Part shown: positions 26,263 through 37,922 of the stretch, one piece after another
Layout of the letters: every line of letters starts with the position of its first letter
Position numbering within the stretch: the stretch's first letter is position 1
Assembly: GCF_040115645.1 (NCBI RefSeq)
Contig: NC_089543.1
Coordinates: 4,836,001 to 4,900,000, forward strand
DNA: 64,000 nt
Direction: 5' to 3'
From: Euwallacea fornicatus
Lineage: Eukaryota; Arthropoda; Insecta; Coleoptera; Curculionidae
Notes under the pieces: generated by a model
The model's database searches: none
Seen by the model: only the letters and a program-made list of their open reading frames with translations
Told to the model about the DNA's origin: nothing
Position numbers and translations under genes: made by a program

Positions 26263-27356
26263 ATTTTCATGCTTGGCAATGATGCTTTATTTGCATTTTT
26301 TATTTAGAAACAAAAACTTTTATCTTTTAATTCAGATTTGAGCATCTAGAAGGCAATATGAAGGTTAATTCAAGTTGGTTTGTTTAATATTTGCTACATA
26401 TCTACACAGAATTTTTCAAATTAGATCCTTTTAAAAGGGAAGTCCTATCTGCGCAACCAAAAATGAAGTTTCTATGTTTCGGTGCAGTTTAATATATTCA
26501 TAATTAACATCTATTTATCGGTAAATGAACGATTTAATACTTATATAATATAATCTTAACATTTGAAATGAACTCATATAGCCATGGCTAGTAAAAGATC
26601 AAAAATTCTATTCGCCATTTAGTCAAGAATAAGGTAGAACAAAAAATGTAAACAATGCTGATGTAATAATTTAGACTTTAAATAAAACTTAAACATTTCG
26701 AAAAAAAATTAAAGAGATTTTGTTCCATATAAGACTTAAGACATTTCTTAATTTAAGCCTTAAAAATTCCAGCATACCTATTTAATATACTCCTTAATTA
26801 ATAGCATATCCAAATGATAATACATTGATACGCGAGTAGCATATATATACCCATTAAGATATAATAACTCATGGAAAACTACTTTTTACCTTTTTTCTTT
26901 AGTTTTTATCATTTTTGCCACAGAAATATCCAACTTCTTTCTTTTTATACATTTAAGTTCGTGCCACTCAATCTAGCATTTAATTGAAAAATTTAATCAA
27001 CCACATAATAATAAATTATCCACTAATGCCTCGAGGTCGGTACATCTAATTATTTACCGCACTCGTGTAGGTAAAAATAAAGAATTCTACTTTAATATAC
27101 ATGTTAATCTACTGAGTGTCACCAGCAAGACTGATTTATAATAATTATTTGTTTAATTGAATATCGAATTAGGTCCCTTTTATTCCTAAGTCATGTACGT
27201 TCACTGAATAATCTTAAGATAATATGTAAAACCAAAGTAAACCGAAGAAAGCAAATGCGACGCTAATCTAGAAGGAAGACAATTTATGGAGATCTGTTTT
27301 TAGTAAACTTATAAGTAAATATGTTTTTGTCATCGGGAAGACCAGCTTAGAAACGC

Positions 27357-27745
27357 GATCTAATGTAGGTCGATAGTGGGAACACATTCAAGTTCTTACA
27401 TTATTAGGGGCAACTGCATTGAGGGCAGTGAATGCATCGAATAGAAGCTTATATATTAAATGCAAATATATGAATATATGATGCGTCCGACTCTCTGATG
27501 AATAATCTGGACACTATGGTGAAGACAAATAGTGTGCAAACCCTGATTTTATCTTTTTTTAACGATCTAATGTAGGTTGGTAATGAGAATATATATTGAA
27601 TTTCCGACAACATTGGATACAATTGTTTTAAGTGCACTAAATAGAAACTGTTGTCTCATGTACATATCCAAAGACGTGTTAGTTTCTGGACAGTATAGTG
27701 AAAGATAGGCTTAATAAAACTGGATTTTATCTTTTTCTTGGGAAA
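27357..27745. repeat. Tandem duplication, two units of about 205 bp
   Basis: Units 27357-27560 and 27564-27745 both start GATCTAATGTAGGT and both hold CTGGACA-TAT-GTGAA and GATTTTATCTTTTT at matching offsets. They have diverged considerably and lie about 500-900 bp 3' of the secreted-protein gene. Confidence 0.7.
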
Positions 27746-28253
27746 ATTTGTAGAGACTCTAAAACGAAACAAACAAAATCGAAAGAAAGTCATAAAGGAA
27801 AATTTCTGTATCGTATAAGACGATGATATGTCAATGATTTAGTGTAACTAAGTGCTATAAAGATTACTCATGCCTAATTTGAAACATTGCAAATTTAAAT
27901 ATGGTAAAAATGAATGCATGAGATACAACCAGACACAATTTTGAGATAATAGCTAGGACCAAGGAAGATTGGGAAGTAGGATGAGTTGTAAAAATTTCCT
28001 TCATACTAAAGCTAGCTTACCCCTGGATTCACCCTTAGGCAAAACACACTAATTGAAGTCTACTTATAGCTTTTTTTACTAAATATAGGAATACGGATAA
28101 AAAGCAAATAATAACTGTTATATCAAGGTTAAAATATACATCTATCATTTTAACATAAATTACCTTAATAGCGACTAAACCACAGTGCTGCAGACAACAC
28201 ATTGCAGTGAGTGTCTGGCAATACCTACTATATCACCCTTTAAGAAAGTTTCT

Positions 28254-30007
28254 CTACCCATCTGCCGCCCGATAGGGCGGAGTATTATATGCATATCTAT
28301 TCCTATCAGCTTCAGAATAAATCCTTCTTTCCGGATTTTTCTTGACTTCCCTAACATTGACATCGGCCAATACTTTCACCGGATAAGGCGTCTTATTCTC
28401 TTCTTCATATCTGGCGGCTTTAGGATAGTTACCCCTGTATCTGTAAGGGTCATTTAAATATCTGTCATCGTATCTATACTGCTCATAGCGGTAACGGTCC
28501 CTAAGGTTAACGTTAGGGGGAGTTCGGGACACTTCTGGAAGGGTTGCGTAGTAAATTATACGCTTTTGCGATGGTTTTGATACCGGAGCTGCAGCGTAGT
28601 CATTGCGGGTTCGGATACTATCGTATCTCGGGCGATAGTAATCACGGTAGTCACCACGAGGATCATAACTAGCCGCTTGAACCTCATCTCTAGAAATGGT
28701 TTGTCTTCATTGTTTGAATCATGAAATCACAATAAAATTACCTATAATAACCTCTCTCAGGCTCCCTGAGAGCTTCCGGAGGTCCGTAGGATCTAAATCT
28801 TCTTCTATAGGGGTTATCTCTTGTCATCTCTCGGTCTAGGTCCCTTGATGGCAACCCCACCTCTGGAAGCAATGCCCTCTCGGAAACTAAAGACCTTTCA
28901 GGAACTAAAGCCCTGTTAGGAACTAAAGCCCTCTCAGGGACTAAAGTCCTCTCAGGGACTAAAGTCCTCTCAGGGACTAAAGCCCTCTCAGGGACTAAAG
29001 CCCTCTCAGGCACAAACGCCCTTTCAGGTTCTCGATCAAAATACCTAGCCCGCGCCTCTCTCCCATAAGGTCTCAGTTCTGAATGCCCCAGTCGATTATC
29101 TTCGAAATTTTGGGTGACGAAATGAACTCTCGGTGCTCTGATACTGTCACTAGATGAGGGAAGGTTATCATTGAAGGCTACTTCATCCCCTTTGCTAACA
29201 GGGTACACATGTTTCACCCAATGCTCTACTTTAGTTCCACGAGATTCCCGATTTATTTCATCTGGAGGATCCATTACTAGTTTTTCTGCTAATGGGTCAA
29301 GGTTGGGTTGGTTCCTGGAAAGATGTTAAAAGCATAACGTATCAAGATAGATGAAGGACAACCAAACCAGGCTTAAAAATTGTGAGGTTTCAATAACCAA
29401 CCTTTCTTGACCACTGGAAATCTCTCTTGATTCTTCACTAACACTTTCAAGCGGAGATCTCCGAAACCTAATAAAATCATTTATTTCCACTTTCTTGTCT
29501 GGAACGAGCAATTTTCTTTCAGCTTTTTCAACACCTTTTGTCAGATTTCCAGTTTCCAATGGGACAACTTCCAATGGTTTTCCCAAATTCTTCACTCTTC
29601 CGACTATGGAAGTCTCATCTGGATCCGATGATTCTTTAACGCTGCGTTTTTTTCTATTGTTGATGGGAATATTGGTGGTGTGAAAATGTGGTCTAGGAGC
29701 ATCTTGGTAAGGGCGAAAATCTCTAACTTCATCAAAAGATTTCGTAGATCTGGAGCATAATGAGGAAACGGGAAGCAATGAAGCGATGCTGAGTTTCTAT
29801 CACATATTACCTAAAGAAATACTCCTTGGGATCGCTCTCAGGAGATCTTCCTCTTCTGGTGCGAAGCAACTCCAAATCCATCTCGTTTTCCTGATGGTCT
29901 CCATGATCATAGCTTTCAATTGGAATGTCGTCTATGTAGGTGTAATCCTGGCACAGACATCTTTCAGCCAGTATTAGAAGAGCAAATGCGCAAATTATTA
30001 TATCCAT
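28254..30007 (-). CDS. Secreted Arg/Tyr-rich hexapeptide-repeat protein, 517 aa, 4 exons
   Basis: I do not recognise the family. Coding exons in order of translation: 30007-29811, 29749-29402, 29314-28742, 28689-28254; total 1554 nt, all joins phase 2 with GT-AG introns. The N-terminus is a clear signal peptide (hydrophobic residues 3-14, likely cleavage after the Cys at 17 or 19). Three R-x-K/R-R motifs (RTRR 49-52, RKKR 98-101, RFRR 160-163) look like furin sites and would cut the N-terminal third into pieces of about 50 residues. Residues 279-332 are nine tandem copies of a six-residue unit near ERALVP. The C-terminal exon is rich in Arg, Tyr, Asn and Pro. The ATG at 30007 was chosen over the in-frame one at 30022 because a splice acceptor (TTTGTAG) lies between them, implying a 5' UTR intron. 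Cuticle, cocoon or matrix protein, or a processed precursor, are all possible; no enzymatic domain is visible. Confidence 0.75.
28864..29025 (-). repeat. 18-bp coding minisatellite, 9 units
   Basis: Nine adjacent 18-bp units, each encoding a hexapeptide close to E-R-A-L-V-P, inside exon 3 of the secreted-protein gene. The middle units are almost identical at the DNA level and the outer units have diverged (for example PNRALV, SERALL), the usual pattern of repeat growth from the centre. Because the unit is a multiple of three, copy-number change keeps the frame. Confidence 0.9.
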
Positions 30008-32806
30008 TCTATCTACAAACATAAATCAAATGCCCATTAACAACATTTGTCTAAGCTAAACAAGATTTTAGTGACCAGATATGGTTAATAATAACACGTT
30101 TACAGGCTATTGCGCATAATTATATAAAGCCATGTAATTTACAATATTTGTCATGGATATTGTATTCATACAAGGTTAGTTACTCTTTCGATGTGTTAAA
30201 ACAAACGTACAGAATTCAGTGACCTAAAAGACAAACAAATAAACCGGAAGCATTCGATGTCGGCATTATGAAGTGTTCTTTGAATTTGCTTCCCTAACAA
30301 GGATGAAACAGAATTTGCTTTGAACTTGCAGAATTCATGTAATTTGGTATTCAGAAAAAATATTAGAAACACTTTTCATATAAAATCAAATTCAAATAAA
30401 ATCACACGCATTCAAGTCTGATGATCCCGTCGGCCATCTTATTAGTCCATTGCGACGTATCCACCTGTTAGGAAATTAGCTATTTCAAAATTCTCGTATT
30501 TTTTTACCCTTTTTTAATATGCGCATATTTCAAGCGCTTATGAAATTTTCAAGAAACGTTACATAAAGATTTTGTTTAGTTTTTTTAGGTCTGTCATGTT
30601 AAAAGGGAAATCCCTACGTAAAATTTGCTCTGTATTTATAATGATATTCCATAACGTTGACCAGGGCTTCTAATGCGAGAGAAGGTTGCGTTTCACAAAC
30701 GCAAGACATTGGCGCATCCTGTATCATATTGTGCTTGTTTTTTAATTGTTTTTTCTTTACATCCTGGTCAGAAAGGGGTTGTTCGAATTGGAGAAATCGA
30801 AAATTGGAAGACCTTGCAAATTTTTATGTATATAAAAAAAATCTATGTGCTCCTATGTATCTTGAAAACTGTAAAAGATATTCAGTCCGAAAAATTGGGC
30901 CCAAGTTACGAAATTAACAACAAAATACCAATTAATATCGGCATATGAAAAACTTTAAGAAATATCGAGAAAGCAACTTACGAATCACTTTTCAAAATAA
31001 GTACTTGAAGAGGCTACACTGACTAGTTAGTACACAATGTTTTTCACATCTGTTTTACCTGTAAACTATTAAATAATGCAAAACAGAAATGTCAGTAAAC
31101 TTTAGGAAATAACGGAATTAGACATGGAGGGGTAACAAAAGAGATTAATCCTATACACGTGAATGAGTCTCAATAGGAACGTTAGTTGCACTACAAAGCG
31201 TATAGTAGTACCACTGTCAGGAAGTACGCCTTCACAACAGGTAACTGAACTGAGTCAAAGTGGATGAATAGATTGAATTTTCCTAAAACGTATTCTTAGC
31301 ACTTTTCGTACACGTTCGAAAACTGTTAGGAAAATGATTCATTTAGGTACCATCAAGAGTTATTAGTAAATATGCAGACCTGCTCTTAGTGCAAGTAACG
31401 AGAAAATAACGTTCAAACCGAAACTCGTAAGCCGAAAAATCAAATAACAATATAATGGGTTAATTTCAATTTCAGGATGTTCAACTATTACGATTGGAAC
31501 TAATTTTTATTAATTATTCGTGCCTTTGCTACTGTTAGTGTAAGACACCGTTACTATACCCTCCAAAAAATTACGTCATTCGTTTGCGATCAAATTTTCC
31601 AGAAAATTTCCATTTTTAATCACTTTTAGAATTTTAAGCCCCACCTTTTATGAACATAAAGGCCAATTTCATCGAAAATTCGAGTCGAATAATCGATGAG
31701 TTCTATCAGCTTGCACTGGATGTATCGCTCTTCTTCTCTCAGTTACTAAGATATGAACTGACTATAATACTGATTTTGTTAATTTTGAAAGTGCCTTACA
31801 ATAAAAGGTCTTCGAATTTTCTTTTTGAACTCCCAAAGCCATTATGCAACTATCTAGGGTTAACAGAGCATCCGTATCTGTCGATTGGAGCAACAAACAT
31901 CACCTAAAAACATTGGAATTTTTCCAGAGGGATGGGAGGTGCTCAATTTTAACCACTTTTAAAGTGTTTAACTCCGGCCTTTGGGAACCCGAAGAGCAAT
32001 TGCATTAAAAATCCAATCAACCTGTCGTGGGCGGGGTGCTCGCTTTATTTTCATTCCCGAGATATGGACTAACTTTAATACCAATTTTTTCGATTTTTAA
32101 AGTGCCTCGTAATGAGGATACTTCAAATTGCGTTTTGAGATTCCACTGCTTCACTGGAAGCTTAAATATCACATATGACCAAAGCCAAACGATAACTCTA
32201 TTATTCGCAAGATTTGCAAATAATTATAGATATTGCGATGTTTTCTTCACCAAACGAAGTCTTATTTTTAATTAATTGGCCTGGATGATAACGTTAAAGC
32301 TTTTTCATTAAGTGCAATCGACTGCAACAGCAAAACAAAAATAATTCATCAAAATTTCCCTCTTTTTAGATAAAGAGCCAGTAATTCAAGCGACCAACAA
32401 CGTCACACAAATACGTTGAAACAGATTGGATTACATGTTTTAATTGGTACTACCAATTAACGTGTTATCAGTCCGGCTCGCATTTAGTCTGACTGGAACG
32501 TTATCATACTGTGACTATCTACATACATCCTCAGCCTACAGTAACCAGCACATCCCAAAATGTTGGTTGGTGCTTTGAAGAATACCCTTTTCCAAATACG
32601 AGTTTTTAAGGATGTTCTACAATCAGCTTTGATCCAGTATCAAATGAAGAACCAGCGCGATTCTGAAGATCAATCTCTAGGGTACTGCTTGGCGCGATTA
32701 TTTAGAGAAAATAGATTCACGTAGTGAAAGTCCCGCAAATTTCATATATAAAAAAAATTCTAATTTTTTAAAGATCGATGTCTTATGCTGCGAAATACTT
32801 TATTCT
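30008..32806. other. Intergenic, divergent promoters region
   Basis: Lies between the divergent secreted-protein and Klf15 genes and must contain the 5' UTR exon and promoter of the secreted-protein gene, which I could not place. The tandem repeat at 31.6-32.2 kb is here. Confidence 0.5.
31601..32200. repeat. Diverged tandem repeat, two units offset by about 311-333 bp
   Basis: Matching landmarks: CACTTTTA at 31621 and 31954, AGATATG at 31749 and 32060, and AAAGTGCCT downstream in both. Non-coding; perhaps a duplicated fragment of a dispersed repeat. Confidence 0.55.
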
Positions 32807-33063
32807 ATACAGGGTGTTACACGTCATCATGAAAATACTTCAGGGAGTGATAGTACTCCTTAAAATAAAATAAAAATATGCTAATAGACCCACAATAAAA
32901 ACTGCACCATTTTTAAACATGATTTGAAATGTGAAAAACAATATAAAACTTTGCCTCCCTGTATATTGAAAATGGTGCCTTTTTGATCATGAGGTTATTA
33001 ACATTTTTTAATCACTTGGCAGGATACTATCACTTCCTGAAATGTACGTTACATCTTGTATAC
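32807..33063. mobile_element. MITE-like element with about 50-bp terminal inverted repeats
   Basis: The ends share TATACAGGGTGTTAC (left) and the reverse complement of GTTACATCTTGTATA (right), with a conserved sub-terminal CAGG-AGTGATAGTA. It is about 257 bp with no coding potential, and its terminal motif is shared with the element at 5065-5478. Confidence 0.7.
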
Positions 33064-34529
33064 TGAACTATACAGCTATGAGTAAGCATCTTAATCGGAA
33101 TTCACGTAGCAAAATGTTAAAAAACACATACATTTCTGCGATGGAGAAATCTGAACGCGAAACATCTGAATATAAAGAGAAGCGAACTGATTAAGGAGAG
33201 TGAAGTAAGAAAGGAGCTATCGAAAAGAAGAGAAAAAAGAACAACACGAAAAGACGAAGCATACGAGTGAAAACAACCAGAGAAACAGGATCAAAAACAC
33301 GAGAGAAGAATTTTTCAAAAATATTGATCCCGCACTTAAAAGTTTTCGATCACATTTAAACTGAATCCAATTTCCCTCACTCCCTCTTCTAAGAACACCT
33401 CCACAAAGTGAGATTGTAAGCGTTCTTGAGGTACTAAACCTGATCCCCACCTGTTTTTATAGTAAAACTATAAAGCCTTCCTCTCCTTACTGGCTAACCA
33501 GTTCATCATGAGTTCCATTTTTCAAAGCCACATTAACTAAAAACCAAAGCTGCCCCCTAATATTAGTAGACCTACCACACACTTGGTGAAACCCAGCCAC
33601 GATAATTACTTCCGCTGATAATGGGCCTGCCACCAAATCTCTTCCTAAATAAACTAGATCTAATTGGATTCCAGTTTAGAACCGCTGTGAAATTGAATTT
33701 TTCCCAAAACAAAACATGCGCTAATCTCTAGGGATGACACAGAAACCGAAAGACATGTTAATATGGTAGTACTAGGCGATACTTGCCACGGACAAATAAA
33801 GTTCAGTTTTAACAACTTTTCGGACAATTCCCTAAGGAGAATTAGGACATGTGTTTATAAAAGGATAGTCGAGATTCAATTATGCCAGTCGTTGATGAAA
33901 TCACATAACGCAGCGCTTCGGCAAATGCAGTTCGGTGTTGTTTTTGATAAAGTTAGTACTCGGTAAAAAAAAACGGATTGCTTTACTCATTGTGGTTCAG
34001 GCAAGCTTTGTTTTGTTACTTCAGAGGATTGTTTTATAGGAGATTTGCTACACTCAAAGAAAGGTGAAGATCAATATCGTTCAAACATTAATCTGCTATT
34101 CATTTTTTCTCAATTTCATCCCTTATTCTTTATCGCTCACAATTCTGAACAAAATGGTGAATAGTAAATCAATAATTTGCATCAAAAGGGCTATCTATGT
34201 TCCTGAGAGTATTTAAATAAAATCGCGATTTAGATTTAGATAGTAAATAGAGACATATTTCCTCCCATCGGATCTAACTGGATTAAACCAAGACAAAAAC
34301 GTCTAACTTTAGAGCAAAGGTATTATTCAATATGTCATATCCATTCATTGTGACTTCAATCACTACGACTTAACTGAAACAATTTAACTCAATTTAGGGT
34401 CTTATATAGGTCCATTGCTCCAGTAGTGTTAAGACACCGAACGGTATTTTATAACTCTCCTTAATACACTCAATAAACTTCCTGTGTTAATTCAGTGCTT
34501 CTATTCAGTAAATTGTCTTCAATTGCAGA
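33064..34529. other. Upstream region of Klf15
   Basis: No ORF of note; includes a purine-rich stretch at 33170-33310. The 5' UTR exon and promoter of Klf15 are expected here but were not identified. Confidence 0.5.
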
Positions 34530-35477
34530 ATGCCGTCAAATGAGAACGAAGACTCACTAAATGACGAAAATTATTTGGGGCTAAGTTGTCTTCTGGACTT
34601 TCTGCCCTTCGAAGATGACTCCTTGGAGTTCCCTTTCAATGAGCCTTTAAAGCCGGACAGCTCAAAGAAGGACTACGCGGTTATTAATGGGGATGATAAG
34701 TTCCTGGACAACATAATAAAGAGTTTACTGGACAGCAATGACAAGCTCTCTGAAGATTCAAACGACAGCGTTTTGGAGTTTGATAACTTCCTGGACATAT
34801 CCGTGGACAATCAAGAAATCTCAGTTCTGGGTGTAAATCTAAACTTACAGACTGACACAGTTAACACATACTTTAGTGACTCCTGTGAGTTCGACTTCCA
34901 GTTCTCAGAAGGGGGAAGTGATTTTATTGTGAATTCCTCCATAGATTACGTGATGGACAATCCCACAATTGACAGTGAAAATCGCGATATTGTCAGCATG
35001 TTTCCGCATATGAATGAAGAGAAAAACTTGAGAAGGCGTAATCTTCTTTATGAGAGCACTTGTCCAGGACTTAACTCTTCCAACTCTGAAGCTAAGATTA
35101 ACGTGCAATTTTTTAAGAAGCGAGACCACCCTTACGCTAACAAAACCAAGCAAGATGAAGAAAAATACTTCACTTGTCCCATAATTAACTGTGAAAAGGT
35201 CTACGCCAAGTCTTCACACCTTAAGGCGCATCTAAGAAGGCACTCAGGTGAAAAACCTTTTGTTTGCAACTGGCAAAACTGTACTTGGAGGTTTTCAAGA
35301 TCAGATGAACTTGCTCGGCATAAAAGGTCACATTCGGGAATCAAACCCTATAAATGCGAGTTGTGCGAAAAGGCATTTTCCAGGTCTGATCACCTTGCCA
35401 AACATCGCAAGGTCCACAAGAAGAGAATGGCACAAAGCGGGAGCTATTATATTAAGAAAAGGGCACGGTATAGTTAG
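34530..35477 (+). CDS. Klf15: Krueppel-like factor, KLF15 type, 315 aa
   Basis: Sequence-specific nuclear transcription factor that should bind GC/CACCC boxes through three C-terminal C2H2 zinc fingers: residues 216-238, 246-268 and 276-296. The first two fingers are 23 residues and the third 21, with linkers SGEKPFV and SGIKPYK, the fixed KLF spacing. Finger 2 reads CNWQNCTWRFSRSDELARHK and its linker starts SHSG rather than the usual THTG; both traits are those of KLF15 rather than KLF10/11 or Sp factors. The first 190 residues are acidic and rich in Asp, Ser and Asn, with no obvious domain. The coding region is a single exon; an acceptor (TTGCAG) ends at 34528, just before the ATG, so at least one 5' UTR exon lies upstream. 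A basic KKRMAQ..KKRAR tail follows finger 3. It converges on RpL17. Confidence 0.88.
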   Translation: MPSNENEDSLNDENYLGLSCLLDFLPFEDDSLEFPFNEPLKPDSSKKDYAVINGDDKFLDNIIKSLLDSNDKLSEDSNDSVLEFDNFLDISVDNQEISVLGVNLNLQTDTVNTYFSDSCEFDFQFSEGGSDFIVNSSIDYVMDNPTIDSENRDIVSMFPHMNEEKNLRRRNLLYESTCPGLNSSNSEAKINVQFFKKRDHPYANKTKQDEEKYFTCPIINCEKVYAKSSHLKAHLRRHSGEKPFVCNWQNCTWRFSRSDELARHKRSHSGIKPYKCELCEKAFSRSDHLAKHRKVHKKRMAQSGSYYIKKRARYS

Positions 35478-35555
35478 TTTTTAAGTCCAAAATTTTATAG
35501 GTAAATATTAAGTTCCAATTAATTTCTCTTAAGTATTGCTGTAGACTGTATGAAG

Positions 35556-35561
35556 AATAAA
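35556..35561 (+). terminator. Candidate poly(A) signal of Klf15
   Basis: First AATAAA after the Klf15 stop, 79 bases downstream. Another AATAAA lies near 35930, so the 3' end may be longer. Confidence 0.45.
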
Positions 35562-36286
35562 TAGGTTTTTTAGATTTCATAGTTTTAATTGTGTATAGGT
35601 TAGTCATGGAAAACGGGGGCTTACTATTAAGTGTAGGTAATAACTTTCCTTATTTTTTGCTTGGGTCTCAAAAATTTTAACAAAAAGTGCACTTCTAATT
35701 TGGGAGCATATGTAGCTATGGCATAATCAGATATAGGTTTGATAGTTTTTTGGCAGCGCACTTAAGTGTCCCGTAAGTAACTTATGCCCCCGTAATAGCA
35801 AATAATTCCTACACTTAGCTACTTAAAATACGCCTAAAAAGAATTCAAGAAATGTTTCAATGCTTTGTTTTGTAGAGTATTTATTATCAAAATACCCACA
35901 TTTTGACTGTCCATTACATATTTGCGGTAAATAAATAGTTATATGAAGAAGTGCTTTGTTTGTTTATTCGCATCACTTTGAATTTTCGATGCAAAACACC
36001 AAAGTTAATAAGGTTTTCACATCTTAGAGATCAACTTATGGTAAAAAATCTGTACTTAAAATATTATTTACCTGTAATGATTTAACGCACGATATGTACT
36101 GACTTTTCAAATTAAAAGAAATATATAATTCTTGAGAGAAAAAACCATCTATGTACCAATCAGTTGATAGCTTAGATATCAAAACACTAGGGGAAAACGT
36201 ACCAATCAAATTGGCATAGAAACAATCAAAAAATACACCAGCAATCAAACATTTTATTATATAATTATGTAATAAAATCTGATGGA

Positions 36287-36364
36287 AAAAATAATTTAAA
36301 GGGTTTCATTAATGACTTAACAATAATTTGTTAAATTCAGTAATTAAACCCTTTAAATTATTTT
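36287..36364. repeat. 19-bp perfect inverted repeat beyond the RpL17 3' end
   Basis: Arms 36287-36305 and 36346-36364 are exact reverse complements separated by 40 bases. The right arm (in + orientation) starts AAACCCTTTAAA. It overlaps a minus-strand AATAAA (36362-36367). Confidence 0.85.
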
Positions 36365-36367
36365 ATT
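36362..36367 (-). terminator. RpL17: Candidate poly(A) signal of RpL17
   Basis: AATAAA on the minus strand about 100 bases after the RpL17 stop codon. Confidence 0.5.
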
Positions 36368-36393
36368 TTGCTATAAATTTAATAATAATTGTG

Positions 36394-36433
36394 AACCTAC
36401 TTTAATAATAATAAAATATTATTAAAGTAGGTT
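36394..36433. repeat. 17-bp perfect hairpin in the RpL17 3' UTR
   Basis: Arms 36394-36410 and 36417-36433 are exact reverse complements with a 6-base loop. It lies between the RpL17 stop (36468) and the candidate poly(A) signal, so it would fold in the RpL17 mRNA 3' UTR. The neighbouring 19-bp inverted repeat lies just beyond. Confidence 0.85.
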
Positions 36434-36467
36434 AACGCTAGTTTAAATGCTGAACTAACATAAAGCC

Positions 36468-37670
36468 TTATGCCACCGCGGGTTTGGACCTCTTGCTGTT
36501 TTCTCCCGCCTTCTTTTTCGGAGTTTCTGGATTGGCTTCGCCTTCAGTTAACCACAACTCAATGTGACAAGGTGATGACATATACGGGTTAATTCTACCA
36601 TGGGCACGATAGGTACGACGTCTCAAACATGCTGCCCTATTGACCTGTAATTATAAAGAGGTTTAGGCAAATCAGGAGCACTTTTTGTTGAAATTTGCAA
36701 ACTGCTCAATCCAAACTACAATACAGATTTGGTTTGCAAAAAATGTGCAATGACTAGGTACCTAATTGCATTTTCTGACCTTTCTGAAATTTGAATTATA
36801 CTTCAACCTTACCTGAATATGATCAACGATAAGCCGGTCTACATCAAGACCACTGTAGTCAGCATTGCTCTCTGCATTCCTCAAAAGTTGGAGTAAGAAT
36901 TCAGCAGATTTCTTTGGCCAACGTCCCTGAGTGGTTCCAAATTGTTTGGCCTGGGCACATCTGCCCACACCACCATTGAATCTTCTAAAAGGAATGCATT
37001 CTTTCATGGCAACCACATTTTTGAGATAAGCTTGTGCCCTTTTTAAGGGTAATTTCCTGATTGCATTAGCTGTTTCACATGTGTTCTGAAATATTTTTTA
37101 AGAATGTAGTTTTTTAGACAATTATCGCTTAGTTTTGCTAGAGATTAAGGTTTCACAGTTTGCATGAAGTTATTCATATATCTTTAGCCATAAAACTCTA
37201 ATAAGTAAAATAACTCTTTCTTAATAATGTTGGTTTCTCTCATGTAAGTACTTAGGGATTGCTAGGTGGTCAAAAATCATACCAGCTCAATAAATTGCTC
37301 AACTTGCGTTTAGAAATACAAAAATCAAACAGTATGATTATTTATTTTCTATACAACATTGTCAATGATGTTTTCTTGACCTTTTTGCTCCAACTTTAGT
37401 AAAAAATAACACATTATACCAGATATCTAACATTTTGTAGTAAATTCAGTTTCCAACAAATCTTGTTCGGAACTGGTGTTGGTGATGTAAATATCTATAG
37501 AAATCCTCCAAAGCATTGCATGTGTACCACACTTGATATTCCCATGCAAACTATTGAATATGAACTTGTAGGATAAAAATTGCATATACCTTGAAGTGGA
37601 CACGTAAGTTGGAACCCCTGGCTTTGCAGGATTTGGCAGCATTTTCGGGTTCACGAGCGTACCGGCCCAT
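36468..37670 (-). CDS. RpL17: Large ribosomal subunit protein uL22 (RpL17), 176 aa, 3 coding exons
   Basis: Cytosolic 60S ribosomal protein of the uL22 family, which lines the nascent-peptide exit tunnel. Coding exons in order of translation: 37670-37590 (27 codons), 37085-36813 (91 codons), 36644-36468 (58 codons plus stop); all joins are phase 0 with GT-AG introns. Nearly every segment is diagnostic: start MGRYAREPENAAKSCKARG, then KNTCETANAIRKLPLKRAQ, the tunnel-loop neighbourhood RRFNGGVGRCAQAKQF, RWPKKSAEFLLQLLRNAE, and RRRTYRAHGRINPYMSSPCH near the C-terminus. The length is close to the roughly 184-186 residues of other animals, with a shorter basic tail. A non-coding first exon (37894-37922) begins with a pyrimidine tract, as expected for a ribosomal-protein mRNA. 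Confidence 0.97.
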
Positions 37671-37912
37671 TTTTCTTCACCTACAAAAAGAAAACACTTT
37701 GAAGTTCGGCAACATCAACTTTTGTTACATAAATTTTTGTAGTAAACTGAGATTATTTAAAAAACTATAAATTAAATTATCTACAGAAATGCCCAAATAA
37801 CAGTAAAAAAAAACTTCTCTTGCAAGATGCAACGATTTGAGTCAAATATTTTTAGATTATTTTGGCTTTTTCGTTGATTTCCCTAAAACATACCTTGAAG
37901 AACGGAGACTCC

Positions 37913-37922
37913 GTAGAAAAAG
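37913..37922 (-). promoter_or_regulatory. RpL17: 5' TOP motif and probable start site of RpL17
   Basis: The inferred 5' UTR exon (37894-37922, donor GTATGT at 37893-37888, acceptor TTTGTAG before 37680) starts CTTTTTCTAC on the minus strand. A C followed by an unbroken run of pyrimidines at the cap is the known 5' TOP signal for TOR-dependent translation of ribosomal-protein mRNAs. Confidence 0.6.
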
